Shown here: positions 8,861 through 19,307 of the stretch, piece by piece | Position numbering within the stretch: the stretch's first letter is position 1 | Layout: each line of letters begins with the position of its first letter | Source: Ustilago trichophora | Taxonomy: Eukaryota > Basidiomycota > Ustilaginomycetes > Ustilaginales > Ustilaginaceae | Assembly: GCA_900323505.1 (NCBI GenBank) | Contig: OOIN01000003.1 | Location: 682,001-746,000 of the forward strand | Direction of reading: 5' to 3' | Length of the DNA: 64,000 bases | Translations under genes and position numbers: made by a program | The notes under the pieces: generated by a model | What the model was told of the DNA's origin: nothing | Databases searched by the model: none | Seen by the model: the letters and a program-made list of their open reading frames with translations, nothing else

Positions 8861-11800
8861 GGCGCAGGCTCGCCACCCTCCGCATTTGTAACACTTTATT
8901 CATGGCATGTGGTTGTTGCTATTCAGTTGAAACATTCAGTTTTGTCATCTCGTGGGCCTTTGTGACGACGGAAGGGGCTTTTGTGAATGAAAGCCACGAC
9001 CATGCTTGGAAGGTGGCAGGCAAGAACGAAAAGGAACGAATGCTGTATGTGTGCTCATTGCTCTAAGCAAAAAGAATGTGTGTAAGAGAAGAGCTCGAGA
9101 ATCTGTCTGGCACAGGGTCACGCCTACCGAGTTATCGGAACTTGATCGTAGGCTGCTTTCGGGTGAATACCGACGTTATATGGCCGCGGATGGCTTCCGA
9201 TTGGATTCGACTCGAGCTCGACTATCGTTGACGACGACGGCTTGAAAGGACTGATACGCGAACAGGCGGCTGCTAGGGATAGCATCTGAACACGATTTCA
9301 CGATGGCGGCAGAACCAAAAATAAATACCTCTTGGAAACGTTTGCGGTACCGCTTAATTGAGGAAGCATGCTGAGTGAGAAGGAACGGTTCGGCGAACCA
9401 ACACCCGAGCAATGACGACAAGCGTCACGCGAAGCAAGGCTCGTATAGGCGAAGTGCTCGCGAGATTGCCAAGGCTCGATAGTCGGAGGCAGGCGCACAT
9501 GGATGCATATCACCAAAGGCAAGAAGAATAGTAGGAAGCAGTGTTCACAACTCGGCAACACCTTGCGGAAACAGGAATACGGGAGAACAGTCTTGGCATG
9601 AGCTGGTCTGTGCTCAAAGATTGCTATTCTGATCTGATGGTGGAGGGAGGAGGCTCGCTTGGCGGGGTGGACAAGGAAAAGAGCAGAATGCGGAATCAGA
9701 TCTTGACCAACCGGCTTGGCCCAAGCACCGTCAGCTTGTCAGCTGTGACAAGCGACTGTAAGCCGTGACATTGTCGTTCTCGGAAGAGTGCACTGCGCTA
9801 CACTTTGACGAATATCACTGTTGCCAGGTGTCTCACCAAAAAAAACATAATAAAACAAGAGGCTCGCCTGTATCTTCAAGCCTCATGGAAACGACAAGCG
9901 AGCGTCCAAATTTGAGGCTTTTGTCTCTTTACGGCGGTACACTTGCAATCGCCGGTCTTTTGTTGAGCGTAGAAAAAAATATAAAAAAAAATAGCGCGAG
10001 GAATGGGAGACAGCCAGATCTGGTGCTCGGACAACTTTGGACTTGTTAGGCGAGGTAAATTGAATTTAGAGTGTGACCTCGTGAGGTGCACAGACCGGCA
10101 TTTAGCAGCGGAGATCAAAAGGAGAAAGAAAAAATGAAAAAAAAAAAAATAGAGCTCGACGGTGGGGGAATTGCCCGTTCACCATGCTTGCTGGCTTTTC
10201 TTCATAACCCTACCTCACGTTCTGTCCTCCGAAGCGGCGCGATCAAGTACTTTTCTGCCCGCTTGGAGCGCCGTCTCTGCACTGCACTGCGTTCGCTCTC
10301 TTTCTTTTGTTTGTATAGAAGCTTCTTGTTTCCCGTCCCTGCTGCTCATTGACGAAAGTGTACAGCAAGCCTCCCTTCTCCTCCGGTTGTGACGTATGCA
10401 CGAATTCCTTTGCCAGGAACCAATCCATTCAATACCGCCCGCCAGAGTTGGCACTTCTCTTTCTCCAAATCCCATCCTCCTCCCCTGATCGGCTGTGAAT
10501 TCAATCTGCCCAGAGCGCGGCTGCCGCTGCGTTTCGTTATGCGACTGCAGAGTATGTAACCAGCTACCTCAGGCTGCGCGCGTTTTCTCGCATCCAAGTC
10601 ACAATCACCTTGGACACGTCGGCCTCCGAAGAGATGCTGCGACAACTATCTCCGTCATCTTTGCCATTCCCATTCTTGACTCACTCGGGCAGAGTGGTTC
10701 GGCGAACGACCCGAGTGTTTCACACGCCGACTGATTGTCCCTCTCGCTTTCTCTCCCTCCCATCTCGCCTTTCTCACGCCAAACGGTAGAACCGAGCGAC
10801 GAGAAGGTTCTTTCGTGTGAGGTTGCCAAGTCCTCTTACCAAGGTATAATTTCTCTTTCTCTTTCCCCTTCCCACCATTGGCACTCTCCTTCCCAACCGC
10901 CTCCTCCTCCTCCTCGTTTCTTTGTGACTCCAACTATTTGTAAATGCTTCGAATCCAAACGAAAACCAACTGCTCAGTCAAGTCCGCTCGTAGTGTTGCT
11001 CAATACTGTGCAATACTGGTGTCGCCACGGGCAAGTGATTAGGAGAGGCTTCATGATCTCTGGATGTCTAGTGTCGTCTACACCGAATATCGGCTCTGCA
11101 AAAAAGTATGTGATCTTAGTGGGGAAAAAAAATAAAATTAAATATCGTATCTATAAGCGTGTCATCCTGTTCGGTAACACCAAAACCAGAGCCGCTGCCG
11201 CCGAGCTCAAGCTAAGGAACGGCGAACAAGAGGTGCGTGTGACTGCCTTTCGGGGCTTGTGACAGAATACCCAAGTGCCATCCATGCTCTCTCGAACGTG
11301 ATGAGATTGTGTCGAGCTTGGCGACTGATTCTTTCTTTTCTTTCCGGTTCTCCCGTTGCTGCTGCAAATACTGTAGGGAATCAAATTAAGCAGTTGCCCT
11401 CATGCACACCGCTCTCATCTTTTCTTCTGCATGTCATTGCAGCCCGTCCTTTGGCGCATACTTTCTCCTGTGTGTACTCAGCATTGCAGTCCTTCTTCTC
11501 CTTTCCTTCTTCCGATTGTCTCTGGGACCGTGGTTGCTGCCTCTGCTTCTGCTTCTGCTTCTGCTGCTGCATCAGGTAATTTGGCTGCCCTCTCTTCTCG
11601 GTCATGCTCTACCGTACCGTGCGCTTCTGTTTCTCCGCTTGTGTCCCCTCCCGTGCCGCAATTCCGAGTCCGTGCTTGTGGCTTGCGACAAAAGCTCAAT
11701 CCAAGAATCTGGCTAATGTTTTCTGCCTTCCGAGCGATGCAGAGCAACTTGCCTTCAATCCTCCATGTGCCGGCATAGCCATTATTCCTTTCGTGACCAT

Positions 11801-12453
11801 TCTCAACGCTTTCGCCCTCTTTCCTCTACCGGGGGAGGGCTTGAGCGAGCCACCACTTTACCACCTACCTGTTGCGTGTCTCTAGTGGATCTTCCTATCG
11901 ACTCGATCCCACAGCTAGTTGTATCTTCTGATCCGGTCAGTATACCTCTGCGTCAACTGCTTTCTCAGCATACTAGGTCAATCGCCGCACAACATCGACT
12001 GCATCCACTACCTCTACGACACTCTCAGCCTCAGCGTCACCAACAACGATCGTCACCAGCATAGCGTCTTTGATGCAGTCACTGCTACCAGCCTCATCAC
12101 CTTTCAAAAGACAGTCTCACACAAGAGAGGGTCTTGCTGCTCTTTCCAGTTGCCGTCGCTAAAAAACTGTTATGACATAGGTACGTTTAATCCTAGTAAC
12201 GACTCGACGAGGGCGAGTGAATCCGGGTTCAATCCTGGTCCAGTGAACGGCCTCGATCATCATCATTCGTGTATCTTCGCCTGTCCTTGGGACGAACGTT
12301 GTGTCCTGATCCGGAAGAGGGCTGGGAAATTGATCGTATGACTACGTATCTCTCATTGCATTTGACATCTCTTCGAACGTTCCTGTCCAATTCATGCGGT
12401 GTGCAGCGGGATTGATGCCGTGCACACATCACACACACACACACACACACACA

Positions 12454-12521
<68 letters not shown>

Positions 12522-12719
12522 GTCACACTAGATCGCGGCTTCACATGACCAATTAGCTGACCAACCTCATCGACCATCATCACGCCTCACTCCCTAATCT
12601 CATCCTTGTAGTGGCCAGAACATTTCCCTTGATTGCCTCTGACCACCTCGGCGACACAAAGCAGAGATCTGACCCTCACCGTCGCCAACATCAGATCTTC
12701 ACCCCAATACAGTGCGACG
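8861..12719. other. 3.9 kb region without a convincing gene; probable long leader of the RRM gene
   Basis: Short open frames occur on both strands, but none carries a recognisable domain. From about 10700 the plus strand is rich in C and T, with CTC, CTG and TTC runs, and it holds many GTAAT/GTATG and TGCAG/CTGTAG sequences that could be splice sites. This fits a long, possibly multi-exon 5' leader for the RRM gene at 12720. 8861-10100 contains the 3' flank of the Snf2 gene and AT-richer stretches with A runs. A non-coding RNA gene is possible but cannot be shown. Confidence 0.45.
12430..12517. repeat. Compound (CA)n(CT)n microsatellite
   Basis: About 13 CA units (12430-12455) run directly into about 31 CT units (to 12517). 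It lies roughly 200 bases before the RRM protein start, in the probable leader. Confidence 0.95.
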
Positions 12720-13991
12720 ATGACGATGCAGCACTTGTCAGGCGGCTCGACGGGAGGACCATCCGGTCTGTCGTCTCGCCGCGTCGACACGTCTGCCCCC
12801 ATTCGACCGCTTGTACACATCGCAAACTTGCCGTCCAGTACGGTAGAACGTGACCTCCGCGAAGTGTTTGGGTCGCTTGGGCAGATTCAGTCCGCCAAAG
12901 TTGTCGCCAGCCGCACTGCTGGTGGTCTTGTATATGCGTTTGTAGAGTATGTCGACGTGGCTTCTGCAGAGCGAGCTATTCGCACCATGGACGGCTGGCT
13001 CTGGTTCGGTACACCCATCAAGGTGTGTTGGGCCAAGCACAGCATGCATCCTGATGCAGTAGCAGAGACAACAGCAGACACAGAACGCCCCGTAGCCACA
13101 CATAGCAATGCTGGCAACTCGCATCTCTTTGTCGGCGACCTTTCCGCCGAAGTCGATGATGGTTTGCTTCATTCCTTTTTCTCGAGATTTGCAAGCTTGG
13201 CGGACGTAAGGGTGATGTACGACGCAGAGACGGGCAAGTCTCGTGGCTTTGGCTTTATAAGCTTCAGAAGCAAGCACGATGCAGAGAGCTGCATTGCGAC
13301 TATGCAAGGTCAATGGCTCGGTGGCAGACAGATTCGAGTCAATTGGGCCAACCAGAAGAACAACAACCAAATGATTTCGCCACCCATGGCGATCAACACT
13401 GATCAGACGTCGTCAAATCAGCAGAACACAGCCTTTGGCGCCAGACCAACAGCTAGTGGCATGACAGCATTTGCTCCCTCGACAATCGACACCACCAACT
13501 CCTCCAGACATCCCACTTTGCCGCGTCGACACACAGACCTCGACCACATCAATCAATCCTCCACCCCAACCGACCTCTCGTCGCGCCAATACAACTACTC
13601 ACAAATTCTCTCGGCCGCCCCTCCATCGCAGACCAGCGTCTATGTCGGCAACATATCGCCGCTCACCTCCGAGTCCGACCTCTTGCGCGTCTTTGCGCCA
13701 TTCAACCACGGCCAGCCACTCGAAGCTCGGATTCCCCCTGGAAGAGGGTACGGATTTGTCACCCTGGCCAGTCACGAACAAGCCGCGAGTGCCATTTGCA
13801 CACTTTCGATTCAAGGCGTCTTCATGCACAGCCGCTGGCTGAAATTCGGATGGCAGAAAGATCGCCACGTGTTAGGAGGTGTAGGTGGGGCAGGAGGACG
13901 CATGCCTATGCCAACCCGCTCGGAATCAGCCCCCGCACAAGCACTCTATAAAACATCATCATCATCATCGAACGAGTTTCGCCCGTTTTAG
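12720..13991 (+). CDS. Three-RRM RNA-binding protein, Pub1/TIA-1-like
   Basis: The 423-residue product has three RNA recognition motifs with the spacing of Pub1/TIA-1: RRM1 (about 30-105, VHIANLP, LVYAFVEY), RRM2 (about 135-213, LFVGDLS, SRGFGFISF) and RRM3 (about 310-385, VYVGNIS, GYGFVTL). RRM2 is the most canonical. RRM1 lacks the usual Lys/Arg-Gly start of RNP1. Linkers are Ser/Thr/Gln-rich and the tail ends in a Ser run. Such proteins bind U-rich or poly(A) RNA and act in mRNA stability and stress granules. The frame is open upstream to 12633 but only from a TTG, so the ATG at 12720 is chosen; a second ATG follows two codons later. The very long leader and CT repeat suggest heavy regulation of expression. 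Assignment to Pub1 itself rather than a paralogue is inference. Confidence 0.85.
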   Translation: MTMQHLSGGSTGGPSGLSSRRVDTSAPIRPLVHIANLPSSTVERDLREVFGSLGQIQSAKVVASRTAGGLVYAFVEYVDVASAERAIRTMDGWLWFGTPIKVCWAKHSMHPDAVAETTADTERPVATHSNAGNSHLFVGDLSAEVDDGLLHSFFSRFASLADVRVMYDAETGKSRGFGFISFRSKHDAESCIATMQGQWLGGRQIRVNWANQKNNNQMISPPMAINTDQTSSNQQNTAFGARPTASGMTAFAPSTIDTTNSSRHPTLPRRHTDLDHINQSSTPTDLSSRQYNYSQILSAAPPSQTSVYVGNISPLTSESDLLRVFAPFNHGQPLEARIPPGRGYGFVTLASHEQAASAICTLSIQGVFMHSRWLKFGWQKDRHVLGGVGGAGGRMPMPTRSESAPAQALYKTSSSSSNEFRPF

Positions 13992-14471
13992 AGCAAATCT
14001 ACTGGTACCAACAAATGGTTCAACAGTGATCAGTCAGGAAATATAGTTCGGGTCTCAAGAGCATGTCACAGTCCTGGAGAGCGAGTGAGTATGGTGGTGG
14101 TAGTGCGTGATGATGGTGACGAGTGTACAGCACGTGGCGAATTTTTGAGGATGTTAGATCCAAGCCTAAACTCCAAATTCGTCTCCGCCTATCATCTTTT
14201 TAGATGTCGATGCCGTTTGACGAAACGTCGATGCGAACACTCACGACCTCAAAAGCAAACTCCTTGTTTCTGTATGGGCTGTTGCGCGTGCAGATCCTGA
14301 TTCGTCCAATCGATCCACCTTTGCAATCGCTCCTTCTACATTTGTTCACCACCACCGTTTTGTGACATGATCATCATCGTGAAAATAAAAAATAAAAAAT
14401 ACGCAGAATGTGATTAAAGAGAAACGTCTATTCTAGATCGTAATGAGCCGCAAAGGAGGAAGACCAGGACC
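13992..14471. other. Convergent intergenic region
   Basis: This 480-base space lies between the 3' ends of the RRM gene and the minus-strand membrane-protein gene. It contains an AT-rich AATAAAAAATAAAAAAT stretch near 14384-14400, a candidate for polyadenylation signals. No gene is seen. Confidence 0.5.
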
Positions 14472-16172
14472 CTACTTCTGTAGTGAGACTGGTGGTGCGG
14501 GGGTGGAGGTGGGTTCTTCTGTGATCCGCCTTTGGAGCAAGTTATTCGTCTGATATGCGACTCCCGATCCCGTCTCTTCTGATACGATCGTCGGTGTACC
14601 ACCAGCAGCAGCAGCAGCGGCTTGCGGACTGTCCTGAACACCATCAGAACTAGACCCCATCGTCGTCTCTTGTACATCATCCAAACTTTCCCCATTCTCC
14701 TCCTCCATAATCCCCTGTTCAACTTTCCACCTTACAAAGTCCTCCCTCCCACCAAAAGGCTCCCAAATCTCCAACTCGGGATAACACCTCCTAACGCTGC
14801 TCTCAGCACCCATGGCCATGAGTGCCATGATGGGATTCGTCAAGAGTGACAAAACTCCACCATAGACAAGTTTGATAATCATGGGAATCCAAGTACCCGC
14901 CAATTCCGTATGCTCGTAAAGAGGTGCCACGATCGCAATCGCCAAAGGCCAGTACCACCAGAAAGTCAATACGCAGAGGAAAAATCCCTGCCCAGCAGTC
15001 CATACCAATCGCTCTGATCTTTGACGCCACGATATACCCGCTGCAAGCAGATCGTTACGTTCGGATCCGGTGAGAACCGCTCGAACAAACCACCACCACC
15101 AAGATTTGATTCTACCCTGACCTTCCGCTCTGCCCATGTACAACTTGCCCCCTACGGATGCGACATCTTCCGGCATCTTGACCCCAAGCCAGTGTCCTTC
15201 GGAGTTTGGTGTGCTCGGTAGATGCAAAAGTGGCGGCCAAGGTCGCCTCAACGGTCCAATAGGCCCAGCATACAAATCGTGATGAACCAAACTCGACGTA
15301 ATGATAAAAGAAACAATCTGTTGGATGATCACCGTCACGCCCATATCTCCTGCTACAGTTTGACGATCGAAAGTCCAAATGTTGATGGTTGGTTGGGTAC
15401 GATAGAGTGCCACGGCAACACCAAAGTTGATAGCACCGCTGATGATGGCCGCAACCAAAGATTGCGCAAAGAAGAGGTACCACCATTGACCATAGCCGAA
15501 CGTGAGCGGACCGGGGATGGCCCATGAGCGTAGTGTTGAAGGTTGGGAAAGGACGACTCCGGATCGTACGTAGGGGGCGGCAAAGGGGACAACGCGGCGG
15601 ATAGGATGGGTTTGTTTGGGTTTGACGAGGTTTTTCTCCAGATGTCCCCGCTGCTGCTGCTGCTGTTGCTGCTGCTGGTGTTGATGATGAGGATCCCGTT
15701 CGGCCAGAAGCAGCTCATCAGGTCGTTTGGAAATAGACCTTCTCGGCTCAGCCATGGGATCCACCGGCTGCCCACTTTCCGGCAGCCTGACGAGAGATAA
15801 ACTCCTTCGAATCACATCGATACTACTCCTGGTTCTGGAATGCGAGCGACGATGTCGGGCAAGGTCGGAATCGTTGGTTGCCGAAGAGGCATTCTCACCA
15901 CGGGCCGGTCTGGGCTGATCCGCGTAGCTGAGCGACATTCGCGGACGAGAAAGCTGCGCGGTATCGCTAGGAGGATGGTGAAGGATTCCCATCCCCACTG
16001 CGGGAGAAGGCTGGGCGATATCTTTGGTCGGATACGTAGGGATGACATGTTTGCTGCTCGACATTGATACGGATGCTGGGACGGTGCTGATGCTAGTAGT
16101 CACACCACCATCCCTACTGCCATCTTGCCGTGTCGTACTGTCCTCAGCAGTCATAGCTAACGAATCGTCCAT
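14472..16172 (-). CDS. Fungal multi-pass membrane protein of unknown function
   Basis: The product has 566 residues. About 200 N-terminal residues are hydrophilic and Ser/Arg-rich, with an SRTRSSIDVIRRSLSL stretch suited to phosphorylation and a run of about ten Gln (near 164-175) encoded by CTG/TTG repeats on the plus strand. A membrane region follows with four hydrophobic segments at roughly 230-255, 278-300, 398-423 and 430-457, separated by a loop containing WWWWF. The C-terminus is acidic and Ala/Thr-rich. The phrase GPLTFGYGQWWYLFFAQ before the first helix resembles an uncharacterised fungal membrane family that I recall as DUF2456, but that link is tentative. No catalytic motif is seen. 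The start at 16172 is the first ATG. Confidence 0.75.
   Translation of the reverse strand: MDDSLAMTAEDSTTRQDGSRDGGVTTSISTVPASVSMSSSKHVIPTYPTKDIAQPSPAVGMGILHHPPSDTAQLSRPRMSLSYADQPRPARGENASSATNDSDLARHRRSHSRTRSSIDVIRRSLSLVRLPESGQPVDPMAEPRRSISKRPDELLLAERDPHHQHQQQQQQQQQRGHLEKNLVKPKQTHPIRRVVPFAAPYVRSGVVLSQPSTLRSWAIPGPLTFGYGQWWYLFFAQSLVAAIISGAINFGVAVALYRTQPTINIWTFDRQTVAGDMGVTVIIQQIVSFIITSSLVHHDLYAGPIGPLRRPWPPLLHLPSTPNSEGHWLGVKMPEDVASVGGKLYMGRAEGQGRIKSWWWWFVRAVLTGSERNDLLAAGISWRQRSERLVWTAGQGFFLCVLTFWWYWPLAIAIVAPLYEHTELAGTWIPMIIKLVYGGVLSLLTNPIMALMAMGAESSVRRCYPELEIWEPFGGREDFVRWKVEQGIMEEENGESLDDVQETTMGSSSDGVQDSPQAAAAAAGGTPTIVSEETGSGVAYQTNNLLQRRITEEPTSTPAPPVSLQK
15651..15679. repeat. CTG/TTG trinucleotide repeat (poly-Gln on the minus strand)
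   Basis: The CTG units, broken once by TTG and then changed to GTG/TTG, encode the Gln run in the membrane protein above. Length is likely to vary between strains. Confidence 0.85.
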
Positions 16173-16940
16173 CGGCAGACTACCTTAAAGTATGTGTTGG
16201 TAGTAAAGACACAAAGAAAACCCCAATCCAATTTGAAGCTCCCAAAAAAAAAGTAAGCAACTCGCCAGGGTTCACACTCTCAGCCGCGGTTTGACACACC
16301 CTCCGCCAGAAGCGGCAAAATGTAGAATGCAGATCAGACATGCATCTGCCTGAATTCCACCAAAAATCCAAACTTGACGCAGATTCCGCCGAGATTTTGT
16401 CATCACACACACAAAACACGTTTCAAAACAAAAAATAGATGAATTTATACATCCACACTTGCAGTATGGTCATCATTGATTCGTAGTTCAGACCCTCGCT
16501 CCCACTCCACACCTCCAGATATCAAGTGTTGCTATACACACCCCTAACTATAGCCCGTATGAACGCCCGCGATCCAATTTTCCCAAGACAAACCATCCCC
16601 CCCACACACGCACACTTTGACCTTCTGAGCGCAAAAACCCATCCGACTCTGACACGCCTCTGCATGTTCAGTAGACGGCACAAAACGAAGAAAACATGTA
16701 AGATTCACGAACAAGCAAAAGTCTTCCAACGCCACAGGTGTGGACAGGACCATGACCAAAAAGCGTATATTTACTGAAAGACGAGCCAAGAGGTTTGAGA
16801 GCGGGGATTAAGAAGAATAAAGTGCGGTGCCTTGTCAGACCGATATTGAGTTGGGCGTTAGGCGTCGAAATGGGAGATGCGCACGAACCTCGATAGGAGC
16901 AACGCCGCCCGATGTCTTGGGCCAAATGAGCTTGGTCCAA
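16173..16940. other. Intergenic region between membrane protein and CK2 alpha
   Basis: This holds the promoter of the membrane-protein gene and the 3' flank of the CK2 gene, both on the minus strand. Short CA-rich and A-rich runs occur. No gene is supported. Confidence 0.5.
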
Positions 16941-17969
16941 CTAGCTGGCAACCACCTCTCCCCTGGCAGCGGCAGCCTTGACCGGTTCAAAGTAAGGATG
17001 ATCCTGCGCCTCCTTTGCCGTCAACCTCTCCTGGTGATCGTACCTGAGCAATTTGTCTAGGAAGTCAATCGCATCGTTCGAGATATACCTCTGATTCTCG
17101 CTCGTGATAAACCTGCTCCACGGCTTACGCTGGTATCGTCCCAAAATATCGTCGTACTGCGGATCCAGATCGATATCGTACTTCTCCAGATACGCATACA
17201 GCTCATCGGTACCCAACACTTTGCAAATCTTGACCAGCTGGTCATAGTTGTCGTGTCCATGGAAGAAGGGCTCCTTGCGGAAAATCATCGATGCAAACAT
17301 GCAACCCAAACTCCACATGTCGAGCGAGTAGTCGTACTCCTGGAAATCCACCAGCAATTCGGGCCCCTTAAAGTATCGAGAGGCTACTCGAACGTTGTAC
17401 TCGGTATAGGGATGGTAGAATTCGGCCAACCCCCAATCGATCAATCGCAATTTGCGCTTCTCGTGGTCGATCATGACGTTGTGCGGCTTGACATCTCGAT
17501 GCATGATTCCTCGCGAGTGGCAGAAATCCAGCGCCTTGAGCAACTCAAAGATGTAGAAACGTACGTCGAAATCGGTGAATTTAGGATAGAGGATCTTGAA
17601 GTCGGTATTGTTGATGTACTCGGTGATGATCGAAGGGGTTTTGCTCTGAGGATCACGTACGACATCCAGCAGACCGACAATGTTGGGTCCACCCGCTAGG
17701 TTCTGCAGAATCTTGATCTCTCGCTTGATCTTCTTCTTCTTGACAGGCTTGAGAACTTTGATGATGCACTTTTCGGGTACACCAGAGGCAGAGGCAATAT
17801 TGACCCCTTCAAACACCTCGGAATACTTTCCTCGACCTACTTTGCGGAGAATCTCGTAGTTGTCCTGTGTTCCCCATTGAACCGCCAGGTTGTCATAGTC
17901 CCACCAGGGGCGACCAAACTTTTCGTTGGCGCCAGGGTATACTCGCGCGCAGCTGCGTCCGCCCGACAT
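16941..17969 (-). CDS. CKA1: Casein kinase 2 catalytic (alpha) subunit
   Basis: The 342-residue Ser/Thr kinase is typical in length for CK2 alpha. Visible features: Gly-rich loop [11 protein letters not shown] (45-55), catalytic Lys71 in CIIKVLKP, the basic cluster [15 protein letters not shown] that lets CK2 bind acidic substrates, HRD at 157-159 ([14 protein letters not shown]), and DWG at 178-180 in place of the usual DFG, a CK2 hallmark. The [19 protein letters not shown] block of the activation segment and C-lobe is intact. CK2 is constitutively active and acts in nucleus and cytoplasm on transcription, ribosome biogenesis and cell-cycle substrates, together with a beta subunit not present here. 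The start at 17969 gives the conserved N-terminal segment that packs on the activation loop. Fungi may have one or two alpha genes, so the symbol number is arbitrary. Confidence 0.95.
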   Translation of the reverse strand: MSGGRSCARVYPGANEKFGRPWWDYDNLAVQWGTQDNYEILRKVGRGKYSEVFEGVNIASASGVPEKCIIKVLKPVKKKKIKREIKILQNLAGGPNIVGLLDVVRDPQSKTPSIITEYINNTDFKILYPKFTDFDVRFYIFELLKALDFCHSRGIMHRDVKPHNVMIDHEKRKLRLIDWGLAEFYHPYTEYNVRVASRYFKGPELLVDFQEYDYSLDMWSLGCMFASMIFRKEPFFHGHDNYDQLVKICKVLGTDELYAYLEKYDIDLDPQYDDILGRYQRKPWSRFITSENQRYISNDAIDFLDKLLRYDHQERLTAKEAQDHPYFEPVKAAAARGEVVAS

Positions 17970-18759
17970 GGTTGTGGTATCTTTTTCTTTCTGTGATTAG
18001 CAGCTATATGCTACTGAGAAGGGTTGGATCGAACTGGCTACTGCGATAGCCTGAAGATTGTCCTCTGTTGTAAAAGCGCAGGCGCAAGGCTGAAAGCAAG
18101 GTCGATGATGGATGCTTCTGATGCGTGTGAGAATGCTATGCGTTCTTTTTTGAAAAAGCCGTTCGTAAGATGAATGCTTGCTGATCGTAGTAGCAACCAC
18201 CGTCGAGTATTTAAAGAGTCGAGGCTTTCTGCTGCGCTTTTCCCTCTTGCGATGTAAATCGACCAGTGTGACCTTCAAAAGGCGAAACGAAACGAATGTT
18301 GACCAAGTCGAGTCTGATCTGCTGCTGAATGACCACCCCAGCTAACCAACTATGTCGGTTGTGCAAGCAAAAGATGTCAAGGTGAAGGGTAAAGTGTGGA
18401 TGGAGTTGAAGAAGGGAAAAGCGTTTTGCTGGCGATCTTGATCTTCTCAGAAGTCACCTCACCTCACTGCTGCTGCTGCTGCTGCTGGAGCCATCCCACA
18501 CGCTAAAAAAACGTGACAGAGGGAAAGAGGATCGGACTCTGCCCCAGTCCCAACGAGATCGGCTCAGAGCGCCCGCTGCTGCAAAATTTCAATTCCTCAA
18601 GACGCGTTCCGTGCAGCCAGGAAAAGCGGACGGCAAATTTAGCGGAATTTTCGACTGCCTGAAATCGTGATCGTCTTCCTCTCTCTCTCACACTCTCATT
18701 TATCACTTTGAGAGGTATATATATAGGCAATGCTTGACTTTGCTATACAACGAATTCTA
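17970..18759. other. Intergenic region upstream of CK2 alpha and the tRNA
   Basis: This is the promoter of the CK2 gene on the minus strand. It includes a short CTG run (18467-18486) and a TATATATA stretch (18716-18724) about 40 bases before the tRNA, where Pol III upstream elements can lie. No protein gene is seen. Confidence 0.5.
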
Positions 18760-18866
18760 TCCCGGCTAGCTCAGTCGGTAGAGCGTCAGACTCTTATATA
18801 CAAGGGTTTCCGAGCTTGTCTCGGAGTTTCATCTGAATGTCGTGGGTTCGAGCCCCACGTTGGGAG
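18760..18866 (+). tRNA. tRNA-Lys (anticodon CTT) with intron
   Basis: A complete cloverleaf can be drawn: acceptor stem TCCCGGC with GTTGGGA (18859-18865), D arm GCTC/GAGC, anticodon stem TCAGA with TCTGA, anticodon CTT at 18793-18795, T arm GTGGG-TTCGAGC-CCCAC, discriminator G. A 34-base intron occupies 18797-18830, directly 3' of the base after the anticodon as in all nuclear tRNA introns. The intron contains AAG, able to pair with the anticodon, and a CCGAG/CTCGG hairpin, as splicing endonuclease substrates usually do. The T runs just downstream fit Pol III termination. Confidence 0.95.
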
Positions 18867-18870
18867 ATTC

Positions 18871-18902
18871 TTTTTGTCGTTTTTTGTTTTTTGTTTTTTT
18901 TT
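18871..18902 (+). terminator. Pol III terminator T runs
   Basis: T5, T6 and longer T runs begin five bases after the tRNA end, the normal signal for RNA polymerase III release. Confidence 0.75.
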
Positions 18903-19230
18903 TCTTTTTCTTTTTCTTTTTATTTTTTTCACGTTCTCAAATATGGCTTTCATCGTCTCGATTAGGTTGCGCAGCCTTGCAGCTTCCCTTTCGTCCTTCC
19001 TTTTTCTTGCGACTTGTCGGACCGCAACTTATGCTCTCATGCCAATCATCTCAAGAGAAAGCACTATCATACACACATGCATCAGACGACAAGCTCGAGC
19101 GAAGCAGTTGTTCTAGCCAATTGCTTGCGATACTGCAGAGCGTGCTAACGATAAACAGGTACAAATACAAAAAAGTGCGAGATGCGGATAGTGCGATACA
19201 AACTAGTGTGAGATAGGAAGATCAGACTTT

Positions 19231-19254
19231 TGTGTGTGTGTGTGTGTGTGTGTG
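19231..19254. repeat. (TG)n microsatellite
   Basis: Twelve TG units in the space between the tRNA and the 3' end of the serine-rich protein gene. Confidence 0.9.
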
Positions 19255-19307
19255 GGTGTGAGGGCAAAGATAAAAGAAAAGAGATTCGAGGTGGGCTTGT
19301 GGGTCAT

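Noticed and set aside
12222..12245. B-box-like GGGTTCAATCC in the RRM leader region
   Set aside because: The flanks do not form a five-pair T stem and there is no A box or cloverleaf upstream.
12633..12719. N-terminal extension of the RRM protein
   Set aside because: The extension opens only from TTG. Fungal nuclear genes start at ATG, and the ATG at 12720 precedes RRM1 at normal distance.
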